From positions 1 to 15,418 of the forward strand of contig CAJGCO010000028.1 in assembly GCA_904501925.1 (NCBI GenBank): a stretch of DNA of 15,418 nucleotides. Reading direction: 5' to 3'. Position 1 is the first letter of the stretch, and each line of letters opens with the position of its first letter. The DNA comes from an uncultured Alphaproteobacteria bacterium. GTDB taxonomy: Bacteria > Pseudomonadota > Alphaproteobacteria > RF32 > CAG-239. The notes below the pieces were generated by a model, which saw nothing but the letters and a program-made list of their open reading frames with translations, was not told the DNA's origin and searched no databases. Positions 1-6,230 of this stretch are shown piece by piece. A program made the translations under genes and the position numbers.

Positions 1-686
1 TATGCTCCATAAAATACTATACCTAAATCCTTTATTGTTATTTCATATTCAGTTGAAAATTCTTTAGCCTCACCTAAATCAACTTTACCTTCTATTTTTT
101 CAACAATCTCCCCCGTATATTGATCCCTTTTATAACATACGTAGTTACCATCTTTATCTCGCTCATACTCTTTTCCTTTTGAACCATATACAACCATTGC
201 ACCATTAGGTAACTCTTCTCTTGTTAAAGTTAATTCACTTCCATATACACTCTCTTTATATTCCTGAACTCGTCCATTTGGATACGTTCTAACATACTTT
301 CCATCCATACTTGATAAACGTGAACCATCTTGTAATATACTCTCATACGCCCCACTATGTACTATTACTAAATCATCTCTTTTTATTCTAAGTTCAGTTG
401 AAAATCGATACTCTTGTTCTTGATTTAACTTTTCAGTTGGCCTATTTCCATGACGATCTTCTTCGTCTCTACGTCTACGACGCTTTTCTTCTTCTCTGCG
501 TTTATGACGTTCCTCTTCTTCTTTACGTCTACGACGATCCTCTTCTGCCTTTTTACGCTTACGTTCTTCTTCAGCTCTACGTTTACGACGTTCATCTTCA
601 GCCTTTCTACGTCTACGACGATCATCTTCTGCCTTTCTTAGCCTTGCAGCCATTGCTGCCGCAGCTATTGCTCCTGAACTTACCAT
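1..686 (-). CDS. Partial protein with Arg/Lys-Glu tandem-repeat helix; function unknown
   Basis: The reading frame starts at ATG 684-686 behind a near-perfect ribosome site (AAGGAGGTGCT) and stays open to the left edge, giving 228 residues with the C-terminus missing. Residues 1-16 are Ala-rich. Residues 23-79 are a run of 9-10-residue units of four or five basic residues followed by three or four acidic ones (such as RRKRRAEEE and RRRRRDEED), the composition of an ER/K single alpha-helix or a charged coiled coil. From residue 90 the protein becomes mixed and probably beta-rich, with a Gly/Tyr/Asp pattern (DGKYVRTYPNG, KDGNYVCYK). A motif recurs about 116 residues apart: FSTELRI followed by DLVIVHSGAY (95-114), then FSTEYEI followed by DLGIVFYGA (210-228), which suggests a duplicated domain running off the window. 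No signal peptide or membrane segment is visible. I do not recognise the family. The gene is real on frame length, ribosome site and promoter. Confidence 0.8.
   Translation of the reverse strand, partial: MVSSGAIAAAAMAARLRKAEDDRRRRRKAEDERRKRRAEEERKRKKAEEDRRRRKEEEERHKRREEEKRRRRRDEEDRHGNRPTEKLNQEQEYRFSTELRIKRDDLVIVHSGAYESILQDGSRLSSMDGKYVRTYPNGRVQEYKESVYGSELTLTREELPNGAMVVYGSKGKEYERDKDGNYVCYKRDQYTGEIVEKIEGKVDLGEAKEFSTEYEITIKDLGIVFYGA
450..623 (-). repeat. In-frame 27-nt tandem repeat encoding basic/acidic 9-mers
   Basis: Six consecutive units lie within the 1-686 gene: one of 30 nt and five of 27 nt. Each begins CGTCGT or a variant (CGTAAG, CGTCAT) and ends in GAA/GAG/GAT codons. The encoded units are RRRRRKAEDE, RRKRRAEEE, RKRKKAEED, RRRRKEEEE, RHKRREEEK and RRRRRDEED. 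The DNA repeat has diverged at synonymous and conservative positions, so it is maintained for protein composition and is not a fresh expansion. Confidence 0.8.
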
Positions 687-716
687 AGCACCTCCTTAAC
701 ACATAATATAGCTAAT

Positions 717-744
717 ATTCTAGCAGATTCAGAACTTTTGTCAA
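717..744 (-). promoter_or_regulatory. Sigma70-type promoter for the repeat-helix gene
   Basis: On the minus strand TTGACA (739-744) is separated by 16 bases from TAGAAT (717-722). The -35 is a full match and the -10 matches five of six. It lies about 30 bases upstream of the ATG at 686 and gives a short leader. Confidence 0.7.
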
Positions 745-834
745 TATATTTATCTTTCCTCTAAAAAGCAAAATCTCATAATTAAAATTAATATTATTAA
801 AAATAGAATAACATCATACTGCTTATAAAAATTA

Positions 835-863
835 TAGACAAATCAAATAAAATATGCTACTAT
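835..863 (+). promoter_or_regulatory. Possible promoter for the 2H phosphoesterase-like gene
   Basis: TAGACA (835-840), a 17-base spacer and TACTAT (858-863) lie upstream of the ATG at 907. The match is moderate (five of six and four of six) in very AT-rich sequence. The divergent 687-906 interval holds nothing else I can identify besides the opposing promoter at 717-744. Confidence 0.4.
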
Positions 864-906
864 TCAACTTAATTATTGTAAAAAATAAGATACAATGAGG
901 AAAACG

Positions 907-1419
907 ATGTCAACAGTTTGTTATGAAATAGATAAAGAATCAAAAGCAATGCTAATGAAAATGTTTCCACCTAAATACCCAGAAGAAAAATATGATCATA
1001 TAACAGTTTGCATGGGTGGCCTTTATGCTATTCCTCCCAAACCAGCTAAAAAAGTTGAAGTTGTTGGAATTGCCGATGATGGAAACGGAATAGAAGTCCT
1101 TATTGTCAAAATAAATGGCTCTCCAACTCGTAACGATGGAAAGTCATGGCATATTACAGCAAGCTATGACTCATCTAAATTAGCGCCTGCCTCTTTCGAT
1201 GTATTTGCTAAACCAGGAAAAGAAAAAGAGAAACCATATAAACCAGTTACATCCAATGGCTTTTTAACTCAAATATTAGATAAAAATGGTACCCCTAAAG
1301 CAACAACTAATCCAAACTGGAAAATTAAAATATTTGATAAACCTATTGAGATTGCTACACATCCAAAAATTCAATATGATGCTATGGAACTGAAGAAAAT
1401 GCAAGAAATGGGAATATGA
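907..1419 (+). CDS. 2H phosphoesterase-like protein
   Basis: A 170-residue protein with two histidine motifs: HITV at residues 31-34 and HITA at 82-85, each set in a hydrophobic strand context (YDHITVCMGG and SWHITASYD). The paired H-x-T/S motifs spaced by about 50 residues are the signature of the 2H phosphoesterase superfamily. Members open 2',3'-cyclic phosphates in RNA or cyclic nucleotides, or act as ligase-like RNA processing enzymes, and are common in phages. The C-terminal half (residues 90-170) is basic and Pro/Lys-rich, without a recognised domain. I chose ATG 907 over ATG 895 because TGAGG at 896-900 sits six bases ahead of it; the upstream ATG overlaps that site. There is no signal peptide, so it is cytoplasmic. 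It ends four bases from the convergent S41 gene. The substrate cannot be read from sequence. Confidence 0.7.
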   Translation: MSTVCYEIDKESKAMLMKMFPPKYPEEKYDHITVCMGGLYAIPPKPAKKVEVVGIADDGNGIEVLIVKINGSPTRNDGKSWHITASYDSSKLAPASFDVFAKPGKEKEKPYKPVTSNGFLTQILDKNGTPKATTNPNWKIKIFDKPIEIATHPKIQYDAMELKKMQEMGI

Positions 1420-1423
1420 TAAT

Positions 1424-3031
1424 TTATTTATCAATTATTTTATGTTTAATTTCATCTAATATTTTTTCTTCTATCATAAGTTTTGATTTATCAATTTGAT
1501 GCTCAGGTGTTTTTAATTGAGGAATAGTAGAAGTTATATCAACAAGCTCATTAAAACAATTTCGTAAACTTGAATTATTTTTACCAATATATTTAAGATT
1601 CATTTCTGTTACTTCATCAATATTAACTTCCCTCTTACACTCTGTTTTAATATTATTTTCTGGAGGTAAATTCTGCAAAATATCTTGTTTAATCTCATCA
1701 ATTCGTTCTAACCCAACTAATAAGGCATTCCCTCCCTTGCAAACTGGATAATCAGGTTGATAACCAATTCCTTCTAAACGTTCTCCGTTTGGACCTGTAA
1801 ATCCTTGTGGTGGCACTGCAATTTTTAAACCAAAAGGCAAAGGAATTGAAGCTTTTGGAGTTGCCGCTGGATGATATTGCACAACACCACAGCTATGATC
1901 ACCAATAGTTCTCATATATGGATGTTCACGCAAACGTCCAATAGTTACCTCAGCATTAGAACCAGTATTCTGATCTGTTAATACAAGTATAGGCTTTTTG
2001 TAGCCTAATTCACTATTAAACGGATATTTATCAGTCCAAGCCCCATCACGTTCACTATACTGAGTATTCTGATTTTCTTTAATCAATCTTAATCTATCTT
2101 TTTTACTTTCATAGTTATCATAATCATCTTGTTCCATATATGCATAACTTAATTTAGCTGCAGTTGTATCAAGTTTCAAATGTCCTTTAGGTTCTGTAGA
2201 AACTGTATTTCCATACAAAGTCCTAGCCATATAATCTCCAATATAAGGCCAACCACCACCATTACCTCGCAAATCCAAAATAAGGGCATCACACTCATCA
2301 TATTCTTGTTTTGAAAATTCTTTAACCAAGGCTATATAATCTCTAATTAAATCCTCACTTAATTTTCCATTTTCATCTATAGCAGCAAAACGCTTCATAC
2401 CAATCATCATAATATCTTGGCCTTTGTTTTTAATTTTTGTCATTCTCCAAGTTTGACCTTTTTTATCATCCAAAATATCAACACCATTACATTTTAAACC
2501 TTCAATTTCACTATCATCACATAAATTTTTACCAACTTGATTACGCTCTGCATAAAGATGTTCTATAATCCCCCGTTGTGATGCGTCGATTGTTTCATTT
2601 TGTAAATAATCAGCCAATTCTTTTTGAAACAACAAATGTTCTTCTTTATTCAGAAGCATCCCAATTGGTGTTCCTTGATTACTAAAAACATTAAAATGAT
2701 TATCTGGTAAATATTTTTTAGTAAATTTAAATAATTTCTTTCCCATATCCAAAACAGAACATTCTTTTTCAGATGTTAAATATAATTTTAAAAATTCCAG
2801 TTTAAATTTATTTTTTACATCTTCTGAAAAAGTAATATTTTTTGCATCACATGATGCAAATCCAGGATGCCCTTCACTAATATAACGTGCAAACACTGCC
2901 AACATTTTTTTCTGTTCATCAACCAACAATTTATCATCATCACCTATAAAAGATGCAGGCAAAGCCATATCAATATCTGAAACAGATTTCAAAATCTTCT
3001 CAAAAGCTATATCGATATCCTCATTTGTCAT
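1424..3031 (-). CDS. S41-family peptidase, cytoplasmic Ser-His type
   Basis: 535 residues. The S41 core is clear: DLRGNGGG at 253-260, the nucleophile region TGSNAE at 356-361 with Ser358, and the following IGDHSCGVVQ segment near 376-385. The catalytic Lys that C-terminal processing proteases carry about 25 residues after the Ser is absent (Val at 383). A PDNHFNVF motif at 109-116 resembles the His-containing strand of the tricorn/IRBP/nisin-resistance branch, so a Ser358-His112 dyad is likely. The C-terminal part of the fold (GFTGPNGERLEGIGYQPDYPV, 410-430) matches the usual end of S41 domains. Residues 1-100 and 440-535 are lineage-specific. No signal peptide or PDZ domain is evident, so a cytoplasmic peptidase is inferred. 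The ribosome site AAGGA lies six or seven bases before ATG 3029-3031. The gene is monocistronic and convergent with the 2H gene. Confidence 0.85.
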   Translation of the reverse strand: MTNEDIDIAFEKILKSVSDIDMALPASFIGDDDKLLVDEQKKMLAVFARYISEGHPGFASCDAKNITFSEDVKNKFKLEFLKLYLTSEKECSVLDMGKKLFKFTKKYLPDNHFNVFSNQGTPIGMLLNKEEHLLFQKELADYLQNETIDASQRGIIEHLYAERNQVGKNLCDDSEIEGLKCNGVDILDDKKGQTWRMTKIKNKGQDIMMIGMKRFAAIDENGKLSEDLIRDYIALVKEFSKQEYDECDALILDLRGNGGGWPYIGDYMARTLYGNTVSTEPKGHLKLDTTAAKLSYAYMEQDDYDNYESKKDRLRLIKENQNTQYSERDGAWTDKYPFNSELGYKKPILVLTDQNTGSNAEVTIGRLREHPYMRTIGDHSCGVVQYHPAATPKASIPLPFGLKIAVPPQGFTGPNGERLEGIGYQPDYPVCKGGNALLVGLERIDEIKQDILQNLPPENNIKTECKREVNIDEVTEMNLKYIGKNNSSLRNCFNELVDITSTIPQLKTPEHQIDKSKLMIEEKILDEIKHKIIDK

Positions 3032-3067
3032 CTTTTATCCTTCACAATATAGATATCACAAAAAATA

Positions 3068-3107
3068 GTTAGAACATCATCAAACAAAAAAGTAGCACAA
3101 TTCTAAC
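3068..3107. promoter_or_regulatory. Inverted repeat upstream of the S41 gene
   Basis: GTTAGAA (3068-3074) and TTCTAAC (3101-3107) form a perfect 7-bp inverted repeat about 40 bases upstream of the S41 start. An operator is possible, but a 7-bp match in AT-rich DNA is weak evidence. The rest of 3032-3298 holds no gene that I can see. Confidence 0.2.
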
Positions 3108-3298
3108 AATCTACTCCCTATAGGTTTGAAACATAATACACATCCATCATACTCTTATTACATGAATTATATCATTGATAAACATTAAATTCAATAAAAA
3201 TATTTACATAAACAAAAAACACTAAACTTTCACAAACTATCAACCATAAATTAAATACTCTTCTATAAAAAAAATAACATATTTACTGAAATAAAAAC

Positions 3299-3325
3299 AA
3301 AAAAAGCAGGCTTATTAAAGCCTGC
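3299..3325 (-). terminator. Rho-independent terminator of the serine hydrolase gene
   Basis: GCAGGCTT (3306-3313) pairs with AAGCCTGC (3318-3325) over a 4-base loop. Read on the minus strand the stem is followed by seven T (A run 3299-3305). It lies about 45 bases after the hydrolase stop codon. Confidence 0.85.
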
Positions 3326-3331
3326 CTTCTA

Positions 3332-3370
3332 TATTGGTGATGCTTACCTCACGGTTTACGAGCTGATATT
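3332..3370 (-). repeat. 39-bp dispersed element, copy 1 (3' UTR of hydrolase)
   Basis: This copy matches 4930-4968 at 33 of 39 positions by my count. The constant parts are TATTGGTGATGCTTACCTC and TTACGAGCT. Between them a small arm is kept: CTCA, loop CGGTTTA, CGAG here, and CTCG, loop CAACTTA, CGAG in the other copy. It overlaps the last bases of the hydrolase stop codon and sits directly before a terminator on the minus strand. Confidence 0.65.
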
Positions 3371-3929
3371 ACATATAACTTTTTCTATTTCTAAAAAAAA
3401 ACTCATCTATCTCGGTATGACTGCAGTTTTCAACTACCTTAAAATGCAAATCCACCGCTATTTTTTGCAAAATTTGATAAGACTTTTTCCGCTCTTGATT
3501 TATATAAGTATCATTTTGCCCTTCAAACCAAAAAATAGGTGTTTGAGATTTATTGTAATATTCCAAATTATACGGCAAATCACCACAAATACTGAAAATG
3601 CTTTTCAAATTTAATTCTATACCGACAGATACAGCCATTCCCCCACCTTGTGAATGACCAATAAGAATAATATCAGACAAAGGACATTTTAATTGCAATA
3701 GTTTTTCTTTAATATATATCAGAGAAAATAAATATTCTTCCTTAACTGCATCTTTACGATTATTTTGCTCAATTTTATTAAACCATACAAATTTGCCAGC
3801 TTTTGTGGGATGCTTAAATGGCGCATTAAAAGAGATATAATCAGCAGACAAATTATCAGCCAATCTTTTCATTTGTGCGCTATATGCTGTACTATCAGCA
3901 CCTTTCCCATGTAAAAAAACTAAAAGCAT
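3369..3929 (-). CDS. Small alpha/beta serine hydrolase (esterase/phospholipase-carboxylesterase type)
   Basis: 186 residues with a complete alpha/beta hydrolase catalytic set. The oxyanion strand is VFLHGKG (4-10), the nucleophile elbow GHSQGG has Ser93, the acid is Asp140 in EGQNDTYI, and the base is His171 in NCSHTEI. Length and motif order fit the carboxylesterase/phospholipase family (Abhydrolase_2, near 200 residues), which hydrolyses short acyl esters or lysophospholipids. The specific substrate is not determined. No signal peptide is present, so it is cytoplasmic. The start ATG 3927-3929 is preceded by AGGGTGGTAAG, a weak but plausible ribosome site, and LLVFLHG must begin close to the N-terminus, which supports this start. 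A strong terminator follows it, and the dispersed element at 3332 begins at its stop codon. Confidence 0.85.
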   Translation of the reverse strand: MLLVFLHGKGADSTAYSAQMKRLADNLSADYISFNAPFKHPTKAGKFVWFNKIEQNNRKDAVKEEYLFSLIYIKEKLLQLKCPLSDIILIGHSQGGGMAVSVGIELNLKSIFSICGDLPYNLEYYNKSQTPIFWFEGQNDTYINQERKKSYQILQKIAVDLHFKVVENCSHTEIDEFFFRNRKSYM

Positions 3930-3968
3930 CTTACCACCCTATAAAAGTAAAGTAACACAAAGATTTAA

Positions 3969-4132
3969 TAAACGCAATATTTTTAATAGATTGAAAACAA
4001 AGAAAATTGCCAAAACGAGTTCGTGAAAATTATAAAAACAGCTATTTTTGAAAAACTAACACTCGAAACTGATGAAATGCTTGGAAAATAAAGAAAAAGC
4101 AGGCATTTTCAGCCTGCTGTTTGTATTGGTGA
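3969..4132. repeat. ~160-bp dispersed repeat, copy A
   Basis: This copy aligns over its whole length with 5986-6143, the 3' flank of tRNA-Glu. Shared blocks in order are AAACGC, GAAAA-CAAAGAAAAT, AGTTCGT, AAACAGC, a TTCGAA-like segment, a terminator hairpin, and TGTTTGTATTGGTGA at the right end. Identity is roughly two thirds by eye, with small indels. The terminator stem differs in sequence between copies but is present in both. Similarity stops abruptly after TTGGTGA. Confidence 0.6.
4094..4118 (-). terminator. Rho-independent terminator of the DUF1566-like gene
   Basis: AGCAGGC (4098-4104) pairs with GCCTGCT (4112-4118) over a 7-base loop. On the minus strand it runs into TTTTTC. It is about 95 bases after the stop of the 4213-4806 gene. 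Confidence 0.7.
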
Positions 4133-4212
4133 CACAATTTAGATGAATTACTAACTGAAATCATCTTATACTATGAAGAGTTCCTCTCCAACCAGATAAA
4201 TTTGTTTAATTA

Positions 4213-4806
4213 CTAAACAAAAAGTTTAACTTCTAAGACAGGACGAATATATTTAATACCATCCTTTAATCCTGGACCTCTATTACCTTTACCATTAAAC
4301 CAATAAAACCATGCAAAGTCATCGTGATTTATCACACTATCAGAAGACCAATATTCTCCTTCACGAGGTGATTTGTTTAGTAAGGTAAATGAATTTAGAA
4401 TAGTATCGTAATTTCTTGCAATAGAAACAAGTCTAGAAAAATCATACCATACAATCTTCTCATTTTCATTACAAGGATAGACAAACTGTTCAATATAAAG
4501 CTTTGCATCAAACCAATTTAACGACTTTTCTTCAATATTAAAAAGTTCTGATGCTGTTAAATCCAAATAAATTACATTATTATCTTCTTTAACAGCTTCA
4601 ACGATACCTTTAACTTTTTTACCTTTTATTTTATCAAATGAAAATGAATTATCCTCATAGCAAAACATGCCAATTATAATTTGAGAAATACAATATTTAT
4701 TAATATCTTCACGTTTAATCCAATAATCAACGACATCTTCTCGAGTCAAATCCAATTTGACAAGCAACCTATGAACTAGGTCTAGCTTTTCTTCTTTTGT
4801 TTTCAT
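4213..4806 (-). CDS. DUF1566-like (Lcl C-terminal / FGE-like) protein
   Basis: 197 residues. The C-terminal half carries the pattern seen in DUF1566 and related formylglycine-enzyme-like folds: NWFDAKLY (97-104), EGEYWSSDSV (149-158), AWFYWFNGKG (165-174) and the terminal IRPVLEV (188-194). Residues 1-45 form a short helical region with Lys/Asp-rich composition, followed by a beta region ending in KGIVEAV (66-72). There is no signal peptide or membrane segment, whereas many DUF1566 proteins are exported. Function is unknown. The start ATG 4804-4806 has no visible Shine-Dalgarno; the leader is almost entirely A and T. The gene has its own terminator at 4094-4118. Confidence 0.7.
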   Translation of the reverse strand: MKTKEEKLDLVHRLLVKLDLTREDVVDYWIKREDINKYCISQIIIGMFCYEDNSFSFDKIKGKKVKGIVEAVKEDNNVIYLDLTASELFNIEEKSLNWFDAKLYIEQFVYPCNENEKIVWYDFSRLVSIARNYDTILNSFTLLNKSPREGEYWSSDSVINHDDFAWFYWFNGKGNRGPGLKDGIKYIRPVLEVKLFV

Positions 4807-4898
4807 AATTATAATTATAAATTTAAATTGTACATACTAATTAATTTTGTATTTTTGTTATTATCACACTTTTCAATTTTTTGCAACAAATTTAAAAC

Positions 4899-4922
4899 AA
4901 AAAAAACCTCCGCTATAGGAGG
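4899..4922 (-). terminator. Rho-independent terminator without an obvious upstream gene
   Basis: CCTCC (4907-4911) pairs with GGAGG (4918-4922) over GCTATA. On the minus strand it is followed by eight T (4899-4906). The sequence it would terminate (4923 to about 5190, minus strand) has no usable ORF. The stretch 4807-5198 otherwise holds only the dispersed element at 4930-4968. Confidence 0.75.
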
Positions 4923-4929
4923 AGTTTAT

Positions 4930-4968
4930 TATTGGTGATGCTTACCTCGCAACTTACGAGCTAAAATT
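4930..4968 (-). repeat. 39-bp dispersed element, copy 2
   Basis: This is the second copy of the element at 3332-3370. Again it is positioned directly before a terminator on the minus strand, but here it is not attached to a coding sequence. The small arm CTCG, loop CAACTTA, CGAG is perfectly paired, where copy 1 has CTCA/CGAG (a G-U pair if read as minus-strand RNA). Confidence 0.65.
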
Positions 4969-5198
4969 AAATTTATTTTACCAAATCATCCTTAGCATTT
5001 TTTATACTCATTGAAATTTTAAGCATTCTCAAATACTATTAATTACGAGATTTTTGAATTGATAGTCTAACCTCATCAAATTCTCATTTTAGTTATCTAA
5101 TCACCACTCTTAACATTATGTTAAACATTATAAATTAAACTATTTATTAAATTATAGTAGTATTTTATATTAAAGCCTATTAAAAGATGGAGAAGAAA

Positions 5199-5609
5199 AT
5201 GGAAAAGGAAAATCAGGATAGTAAATCAGTAAACACAAAAAAATATACCATCATATTCTATTTCATAATAGCTGTTATACTGATTACATTTTACTTTACC
5301 TGCCTACGCGGATATAGTAAAATAATAAAGGAAAAAATGAAACCAAAAGGTTTTGGTGATTGTATTATATTTAAAGATTTTGATACTATAAGAAAACAAA
5401 ATGACGGAAAAGTTCACTGCTCAGAACTAGATAACTGCAGTTGCGGTTCGTGTTATACCTTCTGTACAGACTTTCTTATTCACCCCTACACCGGCGCTGT
5501 CGAATATCTGTATTCAGGAAAAGTAATCAGAACAGTACAATATGAAAAAGGTATAGCAAAACAATATTGCGGAAAATGGACGCAAGGCAAAAGCTTATTG
5601 GGAAAATGA
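5199..5609 (+). CDS. Membrane-anchored Cys-rich small protein
   Basis: 136 residues from ATG 5199, chosen because GGAG (5189-5192) lies six bases upstream; the ATG at 5187 overlaps that site and has no ribosome site of its own. Residues 1-14 are polar, 15-34 form one hydrophobic membrane helix (YTIIFYFIIAVILITFYFT), and the rest is probably outside the cytoplasm. The exposed part has Cys at 55, 74, 80, 82, 85, 89 and 124, with a dense cluster CSELDNCSCGSC, suggesting disulphides or metal binding. A GAVEYLYSGKVIRTVQYEKG segment (99-118) looks beta-hairpin-like. I do not recognise the family. The last coding bases lie inside a long inverted repeat (5590-5668). It is the only plus-strand gene between 1420 and the right edge that I support. 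Confidence 0.65.
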   Translation: MEKENQDSKSVNTKKYTIIFYFIIAVILITFYFTCLRGYSKIIKEKMKPKGFGDCIIFKDFDTIRKQNDGKVHCSELDNCSCGSCYTFCTDFLIHPYTGAVEYLYSGKVIRTVQYEKGIAKQYCGKWTQGKSLLGK

Positions 5610-5808
5610 CGTGATGATCCACTGATTTCGTTTTAGGATAATTTTCTATTATTTTACCAATAAGCTTTGGCATTTCAACAAAAAAAGCGACAGAGTTTAA
5701 CCTATTTAATCTATTAATGTATTCGTTAGCTGTTAAAAGTGTAGTTTTTGACTTATTATCTTTGCTTTGAATTAACCATATACGAAAATTTACTTTTATA
5801 TTAGTCAT
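5527..5808 (-). CDS. Doubtful small ORF, possibly a gene fragment
   Basis: A 93-residue frame from ATG 5806-5808. Residues 1-60 (NIKVNFRIWLIQ, then TANEYINRLNRLN, then VEMPKLIGKIIENY) look protein-like. Residues 64-93 lie antisense to the end of the 5199-5609 gene and turn hydrophobic, as antisense translation often does. The ribosome site is poor (AGGA 13 bases away). It could be the 5' remnant of a gene cut off by rearrangement, or spurious. No family is recognised. Confidence 0.25.
   Translation of the reverse strand: MTNIKVNFRIWLIQSKDNKSKTTLLTANEYINRLNRLNSVAFFVEMPKLIGKIIENYPKTKSVDHHVIFPISFCLASIFRNIVLLYLFHIVLF
5590..5668. repeat. Long imperfect inverted repeat across a stop codon
   Basis: AAAGCTTATTGG (5590-5601) is perfectly complementary to CCAATAAGCTTT (5657-5668). 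After one mismatch, five further pairs follow (5603-5607 with 5651-5655), leaving a 43-base loop. The left arm encodes the last residues of the Cys-rich protein and contains its stop. Confidence 0.6.
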
Positions 5809-5985
5809 ATTGTTATCCAATTCCTGTTTATTAAAGGATAATATTTGTTTTTATAAAAGTAAAGCCGTTAGTTAAGAGAGACCTTTGCAAATTTTACAAA
5901 GATTTATACTTGTTAAAAATTCCAAGTCATAAAAAATCATTGCATCAACTAATGCACATACGAACCTGCACCCCTATGGAATTAG

Positions 5986-6143
5986 AAACGCTTAATATTT
6001 TGAAAAACAAAGAAAATCGCTGATATAAGTTCGTAAAATTTCCCCAAACAGCGATTTTCAAAAAACAAACATTCGAACTCGCTGAAAGGCTTGATTTATA
6101 TAGCAAAACAGCGCTCTAAAATGAGCGCTGTTTGTATTGGTGA
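5986..6143. repeat. ~160-bp dispersed repeat, copy B (3' flank of tRNA-Glu)
   Basis: This is the counterpart of 3969-4132. Its right end covers the 3' CCA and discriminator of tRNA-Glu and the tRNA terminator. Within it GAAAATCGCTG (6012-6022) pairs perfectly with CAGCGATTTTC (6049-6059), and AGTTCG in that loop (6028-6033) can pair with CGAACT outside it (6074-6079). The rest of 5821-5985 shows no gene. Confidence 0.6.
6102..6133 (-). terminator. Terminator of tRNA-Glu
   Basis: AAACAGCGCTC (6106-6116) pairs with GAGCGCTGTTT (6123-6133), an 11-bp stem with a 6-base loop. It lies immediately downstream of the tRNA 3' end on the minus strand, followed by TTTTG. Confidence 0.8.
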
Positions 6144-6212
6144 TCCCAACGGGACTCGAACCCATGTTGCAAGAATGAAAATCTTGAGTCCTAACCACTA
6201 GACGATGGGACC
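6138..6212 (-). tRNA. tRNA-Glu (anticodon TTC)
   Basis: Read on the minus strand it has an acceptor stem GGTCCCA paired with TGGGATC (one G-T pair), discriminator A and an encoded CCA. The D arm contains AGTGGTTAGGA. The anticodon stem is CAAGA/TCTTG with loop TTTTCAT, giving anticodon TTC. The T arm is ATGGG/CCCGT with loop TTCGAGT. Length is 75 with CCA and all arms are intact, so it should be functional. A good promoter lies just upstream and a terminator follows directly. Phage-type genes begin on its 5' side, and a diverged copy of its 3' flank lies at 3969-4132. Confidence 0.97.
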
Positions 6213-6230
6213 ATCGCTTGAACAAAAAGG

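Noticed and set aside
450..623. Reading the regular 27-nt repeat as a CRISPR array
   Set aside because: There are no unique spacers; units are contiguous, in frame and code for a charged helix.
398..688. Plus-strand and alternate minus-strand frames over the charged-repeat region
   Set aside because: They are shadows of the 27-nt repeat; the frame starting at 686 has the promoter, ribosome site and a long continuation, whereas these give low-complexity Leu/Tyr/Phe or Val/Lys strings.
3417..3614. 65-residue plus-strand ORF over the hydrolase
   Set aside because: It is antisense to a gene with a complete catalytic triad and shows no motif of its own.
4018..4030. GTTCGTGAAAAT in repeat copy A as a fourth member of the TTTGTGAAAA loop family
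   Set aside because: It is not enclosed by a 14-base-spaced stem, and copy B reads GTTCGTAAAAT, so the resemblance is probably chance.
4930..5040. A complete degenerate tRNA ending at the CACCA of the 39-bp element
   Set aside because: The nearest partner for the would-be acceptor strand is about 20 bases too far away and no anticodon or T arm of normal sequence is present.
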